A DNA stretch of 40,356 nt, from assembly GCA_018398765.1 (NCBI GenBank), contig JAHBMJ010000593.1, forward strand, positions 2,501 to 42,856, read 5' to 3'. This document shows positions 11,657 through 25,000 of the stretch, piece after piece. Positions within the stretch are counted from its first letter, which is position 1, and the number at the start of each line of letters is the position of its first letter. The DNA is from Chromera velia. Its lineage: Eukaryota; Sar; Chromeraceae. The position numbers and the translations under genes are program-made. The notes below the pieces were generated by a model that had not been told where the DNA came from, did no database searches, and was given only the letters and a program-made list of their open reading frames with translations.

Positions 11657-12450
11657 TGCTTGTTGGCCACTCAACAGTGCCCTGTGAAACAACGACGGAA
11701 CAAACAACAGAGACGGACACCTACTTAATTAAGAATCGATCGGGAGCATACACACAAGCCCGTCGCCATACGTCTCAGTCGATCGTGAGCCATTTAACAG
11801 CGAGCTGAAGAGCAGTACTGGAATGTCGTGGAACTCTCGGAGGGAAGACATCTATCGAAGACGATGTCAGGAAGTTTTTGGTTGGATGCTACGGCAGGCC
11901 AATTGAATCAGGCCATGCATGGCCATGCAACGCATTGATCGAAGTGAACGCGTGCGCGGGCCCGTGTTCATGGATGAGGCCGAATGTGACGCTATCCCGG
12001 CAGCTATAGGATGCTATAGGCGCCCTTGCAAGGAAAAAAGAGATCTCAACCCATTCTCAACCCAGTCTCTTTCCGCCACTTTCCACACTTTTCGGATTGA
12101 CTCCATGCAGTGGTGGTTTGTGATCGCGAGCTTGCAATTTTCCATAAATGTGCCAGCACGGCTGAGGCCTTGTAATAATAGCGTTCAGTTGAGCACAGGT
12201 TGAGCAAGCTGAACTTTTGACAGAAGGCTGTTTGTTGCGTCACGATCATCTCTCCTCTCAGAGGCCGTGAGCGACATGCCACGGCAGAAAAAGAGATAGG
12301 ATAGTTGCTGAGTTTCGGTCCTGAACGTGTAGGCCTGTAGATAGCGGAGAACCGAAGCTATCCAGTGGCCCGTGTTGAGGGTCTTGACTTGCCTCGACAG
12401 GCGTACAGACACTTTGTGCAGGCAGCACGAGACAAGGAACCCTTTCCACC
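11657..12450. promoter_or_regulatory. Divergent intergenic region between the coiled-coil gene and exportin-7
   Basis: This 0.8-kb region separates two divergent start codons and must hold both 5' untranslated regions and promoters. No TATA box is obvious. Notable are a 14-bp perfect palindrome GGCCATGCATGGCC (11911-11924) and a direct repeat of TCTCAACCCA (12044 and 12055 area). Function is inferred from position only. Confidence 0.45.
11911..11924. promoter_or_regulatory. 14-bp palindrome GGCCATGCATGGCC
   Basis: A perfect inverted repeat containing TGCAT(G), followed at once by a second GGCCATGCA. TGCATGC-like motifs are bound by ApiAP2 factors in apicomplexans, relatives of the organism suspected here. 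Regulatory use is a guess. Confidence 0.35.
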
Positions 12451-13999
12451 ATGGACGCTGGACAAATACAGCAGTTCGAAATGTACTGCAATTCTCTCTA
12501 TGGGTCAGTTCTACCTTGTTGCTCTATCCCGATCACTTTGGATCGTTTTGAATCCCAGCTTCTCTCTGACTTTTTCGGCTATCCTTCCGACTGTCTTTCC
12601 CACTCTGCTTGTTGTTTGATTTTGGATCTCCCCTGCCCTCTCTGTCTGTCCGTCCGGTTGTTTGCAGATCTCCAAACCCCGCCGAGCAGGCCCAGGCCAA
12701 CTCGATCCTCATGGCTATGCTCAGCAACATGGAGTCGTTCACTCAGTTGGAGTCCGTCTTGGCGAACTCGAAGGAACCGAACGCACTCCAAGTGGCTGCT
12801 ACAGGGCTGCAGAAACTCATCACTAAGTAGGCTCGCGGGCCGGGTGGGGTTTTCGGGGAGCCGGGTTAGGACAGTCGAGCATTACTCTGCAAGAGTCTGA
12901 TAGAGTTGCTGCGCATACTGAAGGTTTTTTGTTCCTGGAGAGCTTCGTGCCGATTCATCTTGACGGTCTACCATGGTCCCTTTTTAACTTTTCTTTCTCT
13001 CGGTCCCTTCTGACACGCACCCTCATTGCTTCCACTTGAAGAGTATGATCTGAGCCTGTTCTCGCGAGCAACGGAATTGCTCTTGCTTCATTTTGTTTTC
13101 CAAAAAACGATCTGATCACACTGCAGCAACTGGACCCACGTTACTGAGGCCCAGAAGGACGAGATGAGAAATTTCCTTCTCAATTACCTTGTCAGTCAGT
13201 CACTCAGTTAAGCGAGACGAGCGAGTAGGCAATAAAGCAGACAAACCAGGCAAAGAGACAGACGCACAGATCGAAGCTGCAAGACCTGGCAGATTCACAA
13301 GAGGTCACACCACATTTGAGTGGAGGGAGAGGGAACGGGCAGGAAGGAAAGAAGGAACGAAGTAGGGAAAGCAGGAAGGAAGGGAGGAAGGAAAGAAGAA
13401 AAGGAGTTGCCCTCAGGAAGATGGCAAAACCTCACAGGGGCGTCATGCGGATTCTTTCCGTTCGCTTTCGTTTCATCCGATCGACTTTCTGATGTGCCTT
13501 TCCGTGCCTCGACCATATGTCAAGGTATTCCTCTCCTTCCCTTCCCTTCCTGCCCCCCCTCCCTGGTTCCGTTCTTTGCTGCCTGCAGTCACAAAACGGC
13601 CCCGAGTTGCTGGCCCAGGCCCGGCCGGCCCTCAAGCAAATGATCCGTCTCCTCGCGCGGTTAACCAAACTGGCGTGGTTGGAGGGACCGAGACACCAAG
13701 GCCTCGTGGAGCAGGTGAACCAGTTTGCACAGGTCAGTCAGCACGTCTGTCCGTCCCCTTATCCGTTCGTTTTCTTGTTCTTGCTCTCTTGCTTGCTTGC
13801 TGTTTTCTTTCCTACTTTCCCTCCTCTCTCTGACTCTCACGGTGTCTCTCTCTGACTCTCTCTCTGGACAAAGAAAGTGGAGAAATGCTGGAATATACAA
13901 CCTATCCCATCTGACTCTGTCCAGTATGAACACGTGAAATAATCCTAAAGTGGGTCGTTGAGCAGTGCAGAGACGAACAAATAGAACGTTTTTGTCATG

Positions 14000-14058
<59 letters not shown>

Positions 14059-14075
14059 TGTGTGTGTATGTGTGT

Positions 14076-14112
<37 letters not shown>

Positions 14113-15983
14113 CAGACGAGCATTGCTCACTGGGTGGTTGCCCTGGAGATTCTCGAGGAGGTTACATCTGATATGCAACCGACATTAGGCAGTTCGATGG
14201 CACGGACGAGAAGGACGGCACTCTCTTTCCGGGATCTGGCGTTGGAAAAGATTTTTCAGGTCTGTCGATCGGCCTGGATGGACTGCGCGATCGGGGCGGG
14301 ATGTCATGGTGTCATGTTGTTGGGCAACACCGGGCTGAACAAGGGGGGAAAGACGAAGAGACAGAGGACAGATGGGGCAAACATTGAGAAAGGAAGTGGA
14401 GATGCAATTAAAGGGGGCAATTTTTTTTTGCGTTGCCTCTAAAAGACCCCTACAAGCGCGTGTGGCACCATATGTTGTGTGTGTGTGTGTGTGTGTGTGT
14501 GTCTGTGCATGCATGCGTGTGTGCAGATTGTTCTGACAACTCTCCGACAGATTCATGCGGGACAGCTGAGCGTTCAGGGACCGGTCCAAGAGGTCAGGCA
14601 GACAGGCAGACTCGTTCGTGTGGGCTTACGTTAGATGCTGTACGCATGGCAAGACTCCATATGGCGTCGCACAAGCATGCGGATGTTTTCCCCTTTTCCG
14701 ATAAAGCTGGAGAAAGAGGAAAGTCACAAGACGAAATATCGGGTGGGGTCGTGATGATGGGAGGGAAAATCAGTGCGCCGGCCACTGATTTATTTTCCCA
14801 CTGTTTACCTCCTCCCCTCCCTCTGTCACTCACTTTCTCATGGACTGACCCGACTGAACGCCGATCCTGCGTGTCTCTTCTTCTTTTGTCTTCGCTTCTC
14901 TCACGTGAATGTGCACGCTCCCGGTCATCCTGTCTGCTTGGCTTTGCTGTCTCTCTCTCCAATCATCTTGTCAGTCTCTCTGCTTGTGTATGGAGGAATG
15001 TCAAATGAATTAGTGCAATGTACTTCCGCTGTCGAGCAAGAGAGTTCAATCATCCGTCCGTGGGTCACTCACTATAAGCATACCTTCGTCCGTGGCTCGC
15101 TGCTTGCTTGCTTGCGTTTTTGCGTGCAGATGCAGAAGCTGTTGTACCAGGTTCTCCGTCTGATCGTGGCCTCATTGTCCTTCGACTTCATGGGTGCGGT
15201 GCCGGACGACACAGCGGACGATCAGGCAACTGTCATGGTCCCTCACGCATGGACAGTGCTGAGGGAACCAGGGACGGTCAGTGAGGGAGGGAGTGGGGGA
15301 GGAAGTGCGTCCATTGGACTACTGATTGCAGGAATGATTACGAGAAAAATAAAATGTGTGAATGCTTTCCGTGTGGCCTCCCGTGACGGTCATGCAGGCA
15401 GTGGGCGTACTGAACGGAATTGCGCATGTATGCTTGTGTTGTGTGTTTATTTGAATTTTCTGTGCAATACAACCGTACGGTGCGTTGTAAGAGGATCGAA
15501 GAGGGGGCGTACACGTTGCATGATGACAGTGGGTCACGTGGTGATTTTGGAAGTCTCTTGTTGCATTTTTTCGGACTCGCGTGTGCCGTGTGATAGAAAT
15601 TCTCATTGCACCAAGGAAGGAAGGAAGAAAGGAACGCGACCCTTTGTGGCCCTCTGAGAGTGAAAGCTTTGACCGGCAAGAACAGCACAAAAAATGCATC
15701 CAGTTTCGTGCATGGCATGCACAAGCAAGGACGGAAAAGTATTGTATGATCCTCCAGCATTCCCGTTTGTGTTTGTGCCCATATCTGTGTGCAGGTGGGC
15801 CTGTTTCTCGATCTGTACGAGAAGAGCTGTGCCGCTCGGGATTTCACGGCCGCGGACCTCTGTCTGCAAAGTCTGGTCTTCTTGGCGGCACTCCGAAAGT
15901 GCGTGCATGGTCACCCCTTGAATGCGTGCATGAATGTATGCATGTGTGCGGGTGTGTATGTATATATATGTATTTTATACATT

Positions 15984-16014
<31 letters not shown>

Positions 16015-19000
16015 AGTATGTGTGTGTGTGTGTGATTGGACTGGCTTTTCCCTCCACAAAGTCACGCAGTGTTCAAGTGGGTGTCGCACAGAGAGAGAGA
16101 GAGAGAGAAAGAAAGAGAGAGAGAGAGAACGTCCGAAAACAGAAGCACTAGCGTGTAACGGGCTTGCATGTTATCGACCACGAAGAAAAAGTCACCCAGG
16201 ACCCACCCACTTGTCTTCCTCCTGCTTCGAGGAGGAGTCACGACGTTCACCTCTCTGTGAGGCATACAGTCGTAAAGCATAGGCCTGCGGGCATGAGGAG
16301 AAGAGAACACAAAGGGAGAGCTGGAATGTGAGAATGTCAACGGCATATGCGAGGCTTGAATTCAACGCATTTTGGTTCGTTCTCAGCCCAGACTCCTTCG
16401 GTGACTCTTGTCCTTACTTCCCCTTCTCCACTCAGTCGCTCACTGATTGAACATCTGTCTGCATGGTGCCTGCCTGCAGGTCTTTTTTCCCGAAGGAAGA
16501 GGACAGGAACCGAATGCTCTCAGAGCTCATCCAGGGCACGAAGGTGATCCTCGCCTCGAGATTTGGACTTGAGAACAGACTCTGCTATCATGCGCTCTGC
16601 AGGTGGGTGAGGCTTTTGCATAACGTCGTTTGACACACACTTCTTTGAAACGCATTGAAAATCGCTGTTCGGAAAATGACTGTGTGGCTGCGTACTCCAG
16701 AGGCGAAAGGGCAAGGAACAAACGAGTTTTTTAGTTTTTTCCCCCTGACTGAGAGCAAAAATCAAAGCAAGACTAAAGTTAAAGTGGCTTTGCGGAGCAG
16801 TTCTCTTTCTGTGGAAGCATGCGAGTCTTTCTTTCGGTCAGTCGGTCTTTTCATTATCATGGACAAAGATCATCCTCCCCCCTGTCTGTCTGTCTGTCTC
16901 TGTCTCTGCCTCTGCCTCTGCCTCTCTCTCTCTATGTGTGTGTGTCCACCTCCCTGCCTGCAGACTTTTGGGAAAGATCAACACTGCGAACCAGCTGACT
17001 GACCTTATTCAGACGCCTGCGTTCTCTGAGTGGATCGAGCAAGTCTATAATTTTACTGAGGAGGCCCTGAAAGCAGGCAGACACCTGGATAACTCGGAAC
17101 ACTACCTCATCAGTTGGTCGAAACTGAACTCTCGCTGTTTCTGTTTTGGTTTTCTCTGCTCCGCCCCCACTCGCAGTACGATACTACGCCAAACGCTGTC
17201 TTTCTGACACTTCCCCTCTTTCTCATTTGTGACGTTCTTCGCTGTTCCTTTCTTTTCTTCATTTTCCCTTTTGATTGATTCTCTGTTTTCCCTCCCCTGA
17301 TTTCCTTTCCTGTGTCGTCTGGTTCATTCATTTGGCCTTGACAGACTGATGAGCCCAGCCGTTTTCTGCATAATTGACTGATGTTTTTGTTTTCTTTTGT
17401 TTTGTTTTGCAGCGCTGTGGAGTCAGATGGCCTCGCCCCTCCTGGCTCTTCAGGAACGGGCTCCGGTGACCCTGAAGCAGTACGTCGAGAGGGTGACGAT
17501 AGCGTACATCGACGTGTGCATGTCCCTTGCGGACCAGTCAGCGACCCAGAATGGCTTCGGGGACCACGAGGACCCCCTCGAGAACGACGTGCAGAGGACC
17601 GAAATCGTAGACGTCCTCGCCAGCCTGGGCAGACTGCAGTCAGTCAATCAGGCAGGCAGTAGCACAATCAGGCTATAATCAAATCAGATGGTTTTGAGTC
17701 ACCGTTCGCATGTTGACAGTCTTTGCACGCACAGGCTGCGACTCTTCTGTCGGGCTGCAAGGAGTCTGGGAAAACGGAAGTGACGAGGAGGAAGGGAAAA
17801 GATGCACAGAAAGAAGAGGAAGGCGGAATGAAATGACGTGAATGAATTCAATGTCGCAGAGGGCAAGAAGGCGACCGTCTTTCTTTGGAGTATGACTCTG
17901 TTTTCTTGCCTTTTCGGCCATGCGACAGAGAGACTGTACGAGAAGGTTCGCTCGTGTGGATGTGAAGTCGAAGGAAACCCGCCGACACTACAGATTCCCC
18001 AATTGTTCTTCGCCTCGTTACCCTTGCTTTCCTTCTTCATTTCTACCTGCCTATTTTCCCACCCACTTCCCCGCCGTGCATCTTTCTTTGCCGGATGTGT
18101 CTGCCTGCCAGGGTATGTCTCTATCGTTGGGTGTCACGTGTGTGTGAGAGAGTGAGAGAGAGATTCTCCTCCGTGTTCTGTTCTCCCCTTTCCCCCCCCC
18201 CTTCAGATTTCACGACGTCGCTTCTTACGTCCTGACGATTTTCGAAACCACAAAGACCCAGAGCCAGACGGGTACCCTCAGCGGTCCCGTGTGCCAAAAG
18301 AGAATCACCTGGCTTGTGTACATCATAGGAGCCTTGCTCGGAGGACAGGGGGGGAAATTCCATCGGAGGGACAGCAGCCGTCAGTCAGTCAGTCAGTCAG
18401 TCAGTCAGTCAGTCAGTCAACAAATCAGTCAAACAGTCAGTCAGTATGCATTGGGTGGTCGGGTCTGCTCAGGTCGCGCTGGTTTGAATTGCTTCTGTAA
18501 AGTTGTTTGTACAACTCGAAAGTTGGTTCGTCAAACGTCAGCTGTCCTAGCTTTTTTCCAGGTCTTTGTTTGTCTCTGCCTCTATATACTGTGTATCTGT
18601 ACATCTATCTGTCTGGCTTCTTCGCACCCTCTCTCCACTCCATGTTGGCTTGCTTCTTCCCCTAAGCGGTGGCATCCCCTGCTTTTTATTTATAGATCTT
18701 GTCCCCCCCCCCTTCTCTCTTTGTTCCTTCCGTCTGTCTCCTCTTCGCTCTAGTCGATTCAGCGTCGGACAGGCAACAGGCCGTGCCGGAGGGACAGGCC
18801 ACAACTGCCCAGGTGAACGGAGAGCTCGCGGCCCGAGTTTTCCAATTGATGTCCAACAGCGATTCTGCCCCTGAAGCAGGAGGGGGAGCAAATGAAGCGA
18901 TCGAGCTCGCATTCCTTTATTTTCTCGAACAGGTCGGGATAGATGCATTTCCCTCCCTTTCTATCTATGAATATCTCTATGTGGTTCTATCTATCTGCGT

Positions 19001-22000
19001 ATCGTGCCACTTGAATGAAAGAAAGCAGCCCTCTCTTCTAATCGCATGCAGTTTGTCTCCGTCTTTCTTCCCTCCTGCCTGCACCTTTGCTCCCGTCTAC
19101 TGTAACTCTTCTTCCTCGTTTACGCGCTGCATGACCAGCTGCTGGCGATTGCTTGTGAGATTGCTGTGGCCATTCTTATCGCTCTGGCCTTCCGTCAGCT
19201 TATTGAAAAGAAGGAAACAAGGGACATGAGTGAAGCGAGAGAAGAAGGAGGTCCTATGTTTCAAAGATCGAAGTGGAGAGGTTTCCTTCTCGCATACTTC
19301 AACTCTTTCTCTAACCTAGATTGGCTTCTGTCACACTGCAGCATCTCCGCACTCAGCTGTGGTCTTGGGAGTCGTCTTTGTTCTCACTCTGTCTGTACGT
19401 GTCTGTGTTTGTCTGTGTGTGTATGCCCCCTTTCTTGCAGTTTCGGAAGATTTACATTGGTGAGCACGCGAAGACCATGCAGTTTGCAGGAGGGATCGGA
19501 GGGTGGCGGGCGGGTGGCGGAGACGGGTTCGGAGGGGATACGGGGGGTGCCTCAGGGTCCTCCGGCCAGCGTGAGGACAAGGACCGTCTCTGCACTGTGT
19601 TGGGACTCCAGGATGAGGATGCGGTGCTCGGGCTGGTCATTCAAAAGGTTGGTGTTGTCTGCCTGTTTGTCTGTCTGTCTGTGTGTATGTCGATCGGTCT
19701 GACTATGCATGTGTGTTCGTTTGTGTGGTCGTTTCCAAGAGGGTTTGTTCAGTGTGTTTCCGTGAGCGTCTTCCTGACTGTCACTTTGTCTCTGGCCAGT
19801 GAGTCTGGTATACAGCTAGTAAGGCAGTCTGTGAAGAAACAAGAGAGGTCCATGCGAACGCAACCACAGAGAGAGCAGCATTGTGGCATGATTCAAGGCC
19901 AGTCTACATCGTTGCGTGCATTCCCATCCCCCATCTTTCTTTCTGCTCTTTCATCCACATGCTTCCTTTTGGCTGCAGATCGGAAGGAACCTCCAGAAGC
20001 GTCTCGATTCCGAGCCCGTGATCAAGAAGACCCTCCAGTTCTTCCACGAGCTCGCTGCTGGGATCTCTATCGTTCAGACCCCTGCCGCCTCTTCCCACCT
20101 CATCGTCTCTGGGAGACTTCTCCTGAAGAACGAGCACGTCAAGTATATCATCCGAAATCATTCTTCACCAGAATTCGCCTTCAAATCTGTCCCCAAGTCA
20201 GTTCCTCACATACATCTGAAGCACGCAGGGGCTCAAGTAAAAGTTTGGGAAGTGCCCCCCGCTTCGCTTTCCGGGGCCATGTCCTCTTGAGTGAGTCCCT
20301 ACGCTCTGTTGCTGAGAAAGTCTTCTCACAAGTCTATTTGAAGGAAAATACTGCACAGAGCTGGCTGTCTTCTTGAAAAAGGAGGCGGTGATCTTTCGGA
20401 ATGGATCGCATGACAAGGGGAAGCTTCATACTTATTGTATGCGCAAAGGGAAAAAGCAAGCGGGAATACGTCAAGAATGCATGGGTGACTATCACTTGAC
20501 TTGTCTCTGTGCAGATTCGGAAAGTATCGCACGATGTACTACCACATCTTGTCCAAGTTGTTCTTCATGGAGAACAGAGAGAGCAAGGAGGAATTCGACA
20601 AATTCATGGCCCCCATGGCAGAAGTCTGCGCAGCCTTCATCCCTGCACTCGAAGCTCCGGACTTCTTCCTTCAGCCCCAGTGCAGAGAACCTCTCATCGG
20701 ATTAATGAGAGATCTGCGGTCCGTCGGTTTTCTGTCTGGTTTTCTTTCATTCTCGCTCCTTCAGTTTCTTTCTCCACTTGCTTGTTCTGTTCGTGTTATG
20801 GCGGGGAACGAAAAGTGTTCGTTCCCGCTGCTCATGTTGCTTGCGTGGTTGGGACCGGACGCTACCCATCTATTATTTTAGTTCCGTTGTCTTTCTGGTC
20901 GCATGCTTGCGGGACCAGGGGGTCCTTCCCCCCCTCTCTGTCCTGTCCTGTGATGTCCTGAGGTTGCCCATGTCTGAAAAGATAACGCACCCACCCACCC
21001 ACCCACCCCTAAGAAAACAAAAACGTGCTCGATCGTTCCGTTTGTGCAGCGGCGTGGCCCTGGCCTGCTCGGGTCCTGAGTCGTACACTCTTCTTTTCAA
21101 CTGGATGGTGGACAACCCGAGAGCACCACAAAGATCGCGGGTGGGTCTGTCTGACGGCTCTTTTTTTCTATTCTCGTTCCTTTGCAGCAGGTTGTTTTTT
21201 CACCTCTCGGGTACCTTGCTTGATTGCGTTTTTCACATACGGGACCGAGGGCGGATCTGAATTCGTTCTTAGTTGGAAGGCCCCTAAAACACTTCCTTGA
21301 TTTTCTGTTTCCTTCTTGCTATCATCTTTCCTCTGCTGCTGTCACTAGAGCAGTTTCCCTCTCGGTGTCTCGCATCCATATTGCCCCCTGTACTTCACAA
21401 GCGCTCGCAGAACGAACGAGAACGGATTTCTTTTTGACATGCGTGCTTTTGACTTTCTCCTCTCTCTTGCTTCCAGATTGCTCTGCTCTCCCGTGCGCTC
21501 TCTGTCCTCGGCGACGACCATGAGGTGGCGGTTCCCCTTCTGAAGTTCATGAGCGAGTTCGTGTACAACAAGTCCCATCGCATTCAATTCGACCAGGCCA
21601 ACGCGGGGGGCATCCTTTTGTTCAGGGAGGTCTCCAACGTCCTCTGCACATATGGGGCCAGGTCGGTCGGTTGGTTGGTCAGCTGGCGTTTGTTGGTGGT
21701 TGGGTGGGTTGCTTTGTGTGGGTCGGTGAGGGAGGGGGGCTGGATAGGGGGGCGAAAGAAAGAAAGGAACAGAGACTTTTCTTTTCTTTTCTTTCTGTGG
21801 GCCAGCCAACCGACTTCATCTGAGCAGACAGGAAGGCAATTCTGGCTCTTTCGGCTCTCGGTTGATTGAGCTCTCCGACTCGAAGACGAGGCGATGAGTT
21901 GCTGTGAATCTGACTGCGGGTGTGTGGTTTGTTTCAGAAAGCATGCGAAGCCTCGCATTGTTTCTCTCTGCAGGTTACTGACTCGTAGTGGGTTTCGGGA

Positions 22001-25000
22001 TGTTTATCGGGAAAAATACAAAGGGATCGCGGTGACTTTGGAAATGTTTTCGCACGCTTTGCAGGTCGGCTTCTTGTTGGGTTCGTTTTTTGTCCTCTCT
22101 TTCGCTTTTCGTGCGGACCCTGGAGTTAGTTTTTTTTTTTTCTCCTGTTTGGAGACTGTTTGTGCCATCCACTCAGTCAAAGTGTCGATCTTTCTTCCTT
22201 GCTTCCTCCTTTCCTGTCTGCTCTTTTGATTCCCGATTATTTTCTCTGAGATTTTGTGGCTGCTTCGCCTATTCCTCCTCTTGTGTCCGCTGTGAAGGTA
22301 TATCCCCTATTCCTCTTGTTTCCACTGTGAAGGAAGGAATATCCAGGGCGGAAAATGATTCTTTCCGTCGGACTACCTACCCACTCTTCTTCAGGTTGAC
22401 TCCCTTTCTCTGCGTCCGATGGGAGTGTAGGCTCTCTTTTCATGGGAGAGGACGCCAACAATCCAACCCTGGGACACTTTGTTTCTCTTTTTGTTTGTCC
22501 GACTTAATGTGGATGTTCGTTTCTGTGGGCTCAACCCTCTTTTCTCTTCTCGCGCTGCAGGGGAATTATGCGAACTTTGGGGTGTTTGAGGTGTACGGGG
22601 ACAATTCTCTGTCGGAGTCGATGAAGATCGCCCTGAACATGTGCCTGGCTGTGCCTCCGGCAGGTGAGTGTGTCGGATCGTGAAGTTGGTTTCTCGTGTG
22701 TCTTTGCAACAGGTGTCTTCCTGTCCATCCACACGCACGTTCTCTGTTTTGTGGAGCGCCTCTTTTTGTGAGACCACGTATGCAAAGTGGGAGAGTGCAT
22801 CAAGTGGACGCAGCATGCAGAAGATTTGATTTCCACTCGTTTTGTTTGATTTGTCGAAGAAGTACCTCTCTGGTGTGTACTTGTTCCCTGTCTTCCCGTC
22901 CTTTCTCATCCTTTCCCTTTCCTTGGTGCGAAAGGGAAGTGCTTTTCTGTTTTGTCTTCGAAACCCTCCCTCTCTCTCTGTGTGTGTGTGTGTGTGTGTG
23001 TGTGCACGAGTGAGTCTCTGCAGACCTCCAGGCTTATATCAAGGCGATGAAAACGTTCTACTGCTTCATCGAGCTCGCATCCAGGGGGCACATGGAAAAG
23101 GTAATCGCCCTCCCTGCGGCTGTCCACGTGGCCCTCCCGCTTCATTCGTAACACTTCGCGAGCAGATCCCTGAGAAACAGACAGACAGACAAACACACAC
23201 ACACAAAGAGAGTGGACGTACGGAGACACAGACAGGATGCTTCAGAAAATGCAAGCTCGGTCAGAATGAAAAAGCACGCGCGATCTTTTTGTGTGTCGCT
23301 CCCTCGCTCCCTGTCTGTCTGTCTGTTTGTGTGTGCAGGTTCTTCAACTGGAGACAGCGGCTGTCGCCCAGCTTCTGTCGAATGTGGAAGAGGGGCTTCT
23401 GTCTTTTGAGAACGGGGTCACGCTCCAGTGCTGTGCTACAGTGGACAACTTCGCTCAGTTCATCTATCACAACAGAACGCAGCAGACTGAGGAGGGCGCG
23501 GTGAGTGAGTGCATGAGAGAGTGAGAATACATTTCCTCCTCTTTTTGTATGTACGCACCTGCAAAGACATGAAAGAAAAATAAAAAGGCGAGTTGACCGC
23601 AACAGAGAGAGAAAAAAGCGGGGCCAGTCCGAGAAGAGGTCCTTGTGAAACGTCACTGTGCGTCATCGTGCAGAGACGCACAGAAACAACAACACACGTA
23701 GCGTCGCCTTTTCGCTACTATGTGGGGAGACGCTTTGCCGTGGGGTGTCTATCACATTCATTTTCATGTGCACCCAGGCAGAAATCGCATTCGGAGCTTT
23801 CTTCCTTGCGCCCTTCTCAGCAATTCGGCAACCTTTCATTCTCTTCTGCATGTTGTTGTTCGGACTGATTGACTGACTCATGTGGGTCTGCAATACCAAT
23901 ACCTGCCTGCACGGTATGTGCGTGTGTTCATGAAGAGAGGCAAATAAATGGAAAAGCTCACTCACCTGCTACCTGTGTGAAAGGACAAATTGAATTAGTT
24001 CATCTTTCTCTTATTTCGTTGACTTCACTCACTCGTCTTCCCCTGCATACGCTGTCTTCCTTCTTTCGTTCCTCTGCAGCTGGCTCGTCGATTCGTTCAG
24101 GAGCAGCCTCAGTCTCTGGCGAAGATTCTGGCTCTGATGTTCTCCCTGATTGTCTGCGGAGAGCTGTCGTCGACCTGGTCGATATCGAGGCCTTTGCTGG
24201 GTCTCATCCTCCTCCACCCAGACGACTTCCTCATGATCAAACAACAGACGGCAGAGAACCAGATGGACGAACAGAAAAGGACAAAGTGAGTGAGTGAGTG
24301 AGTGAAAGAGAGGCTGTTGGGTTCCCTAATTTTGGCTCGGTTGCCTTTGTTTGATGTCTGTCTTGTCCACTTCTTTTTTTGCATTCCTCTTGTGCAACTC
24401 CTTCAACAACTAAGAACACAAACCTCACCAACCATTGAGCAAGACTTTGGCTGTTAGGAAAATGCTCGTTTCGACAAGCGATTCAGATTGGCAGGAAAAG
24501 GCGGGAAGGAAATCGTCTGGCTGGATTCAGAATTTCGTTCCTCAATTCGTCCATTGTGTCCCATCCTCTGCATGTCCTTTTTTGTTTGTGTCTGTGTGTG
24601 GTGGGGACCTTGGGATGATCGGGTGACATACATGCTTGGGGGCTCTTTGCGTGTTCGTGCTTGTATGCAAACAGGCGGAAGATGCAGCATGCAGATCCCA
24701 GATAGTGTCTCTTCTTATCCGGAATGTTCAGACAGCAAAACTTGTTCCTCTCTAAAAAAAAAGGGGGTTTTCTTCTTTTGTTCGCTTTTGATCTGCGGCC
24801 GCTTCTGTCCTGTGCAGAATGAATAAAGGACTTTTTCCTTCCTTCAAATACCTCTCTCGATGGTGTGTTCGGTCAATGAATGTGAATATGAATATGAATA
24901 AATGCGACTGCGTGGGATGAGATGAGATGAGAGCAGGATGCTGAATTTGTTCAATGACCTGATGTCGGACGTCGAGAACAGCCTGAACCCCAAAAACAAG

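Noticed and set aside
24818-24860. Alternative exportin-7 exon after TGTGCAG at 24811-24817
   Set aside because: The frame (MNKGLFPSFKY) does not match the exportin-7 C-terminus, while the exon at 24937 does.
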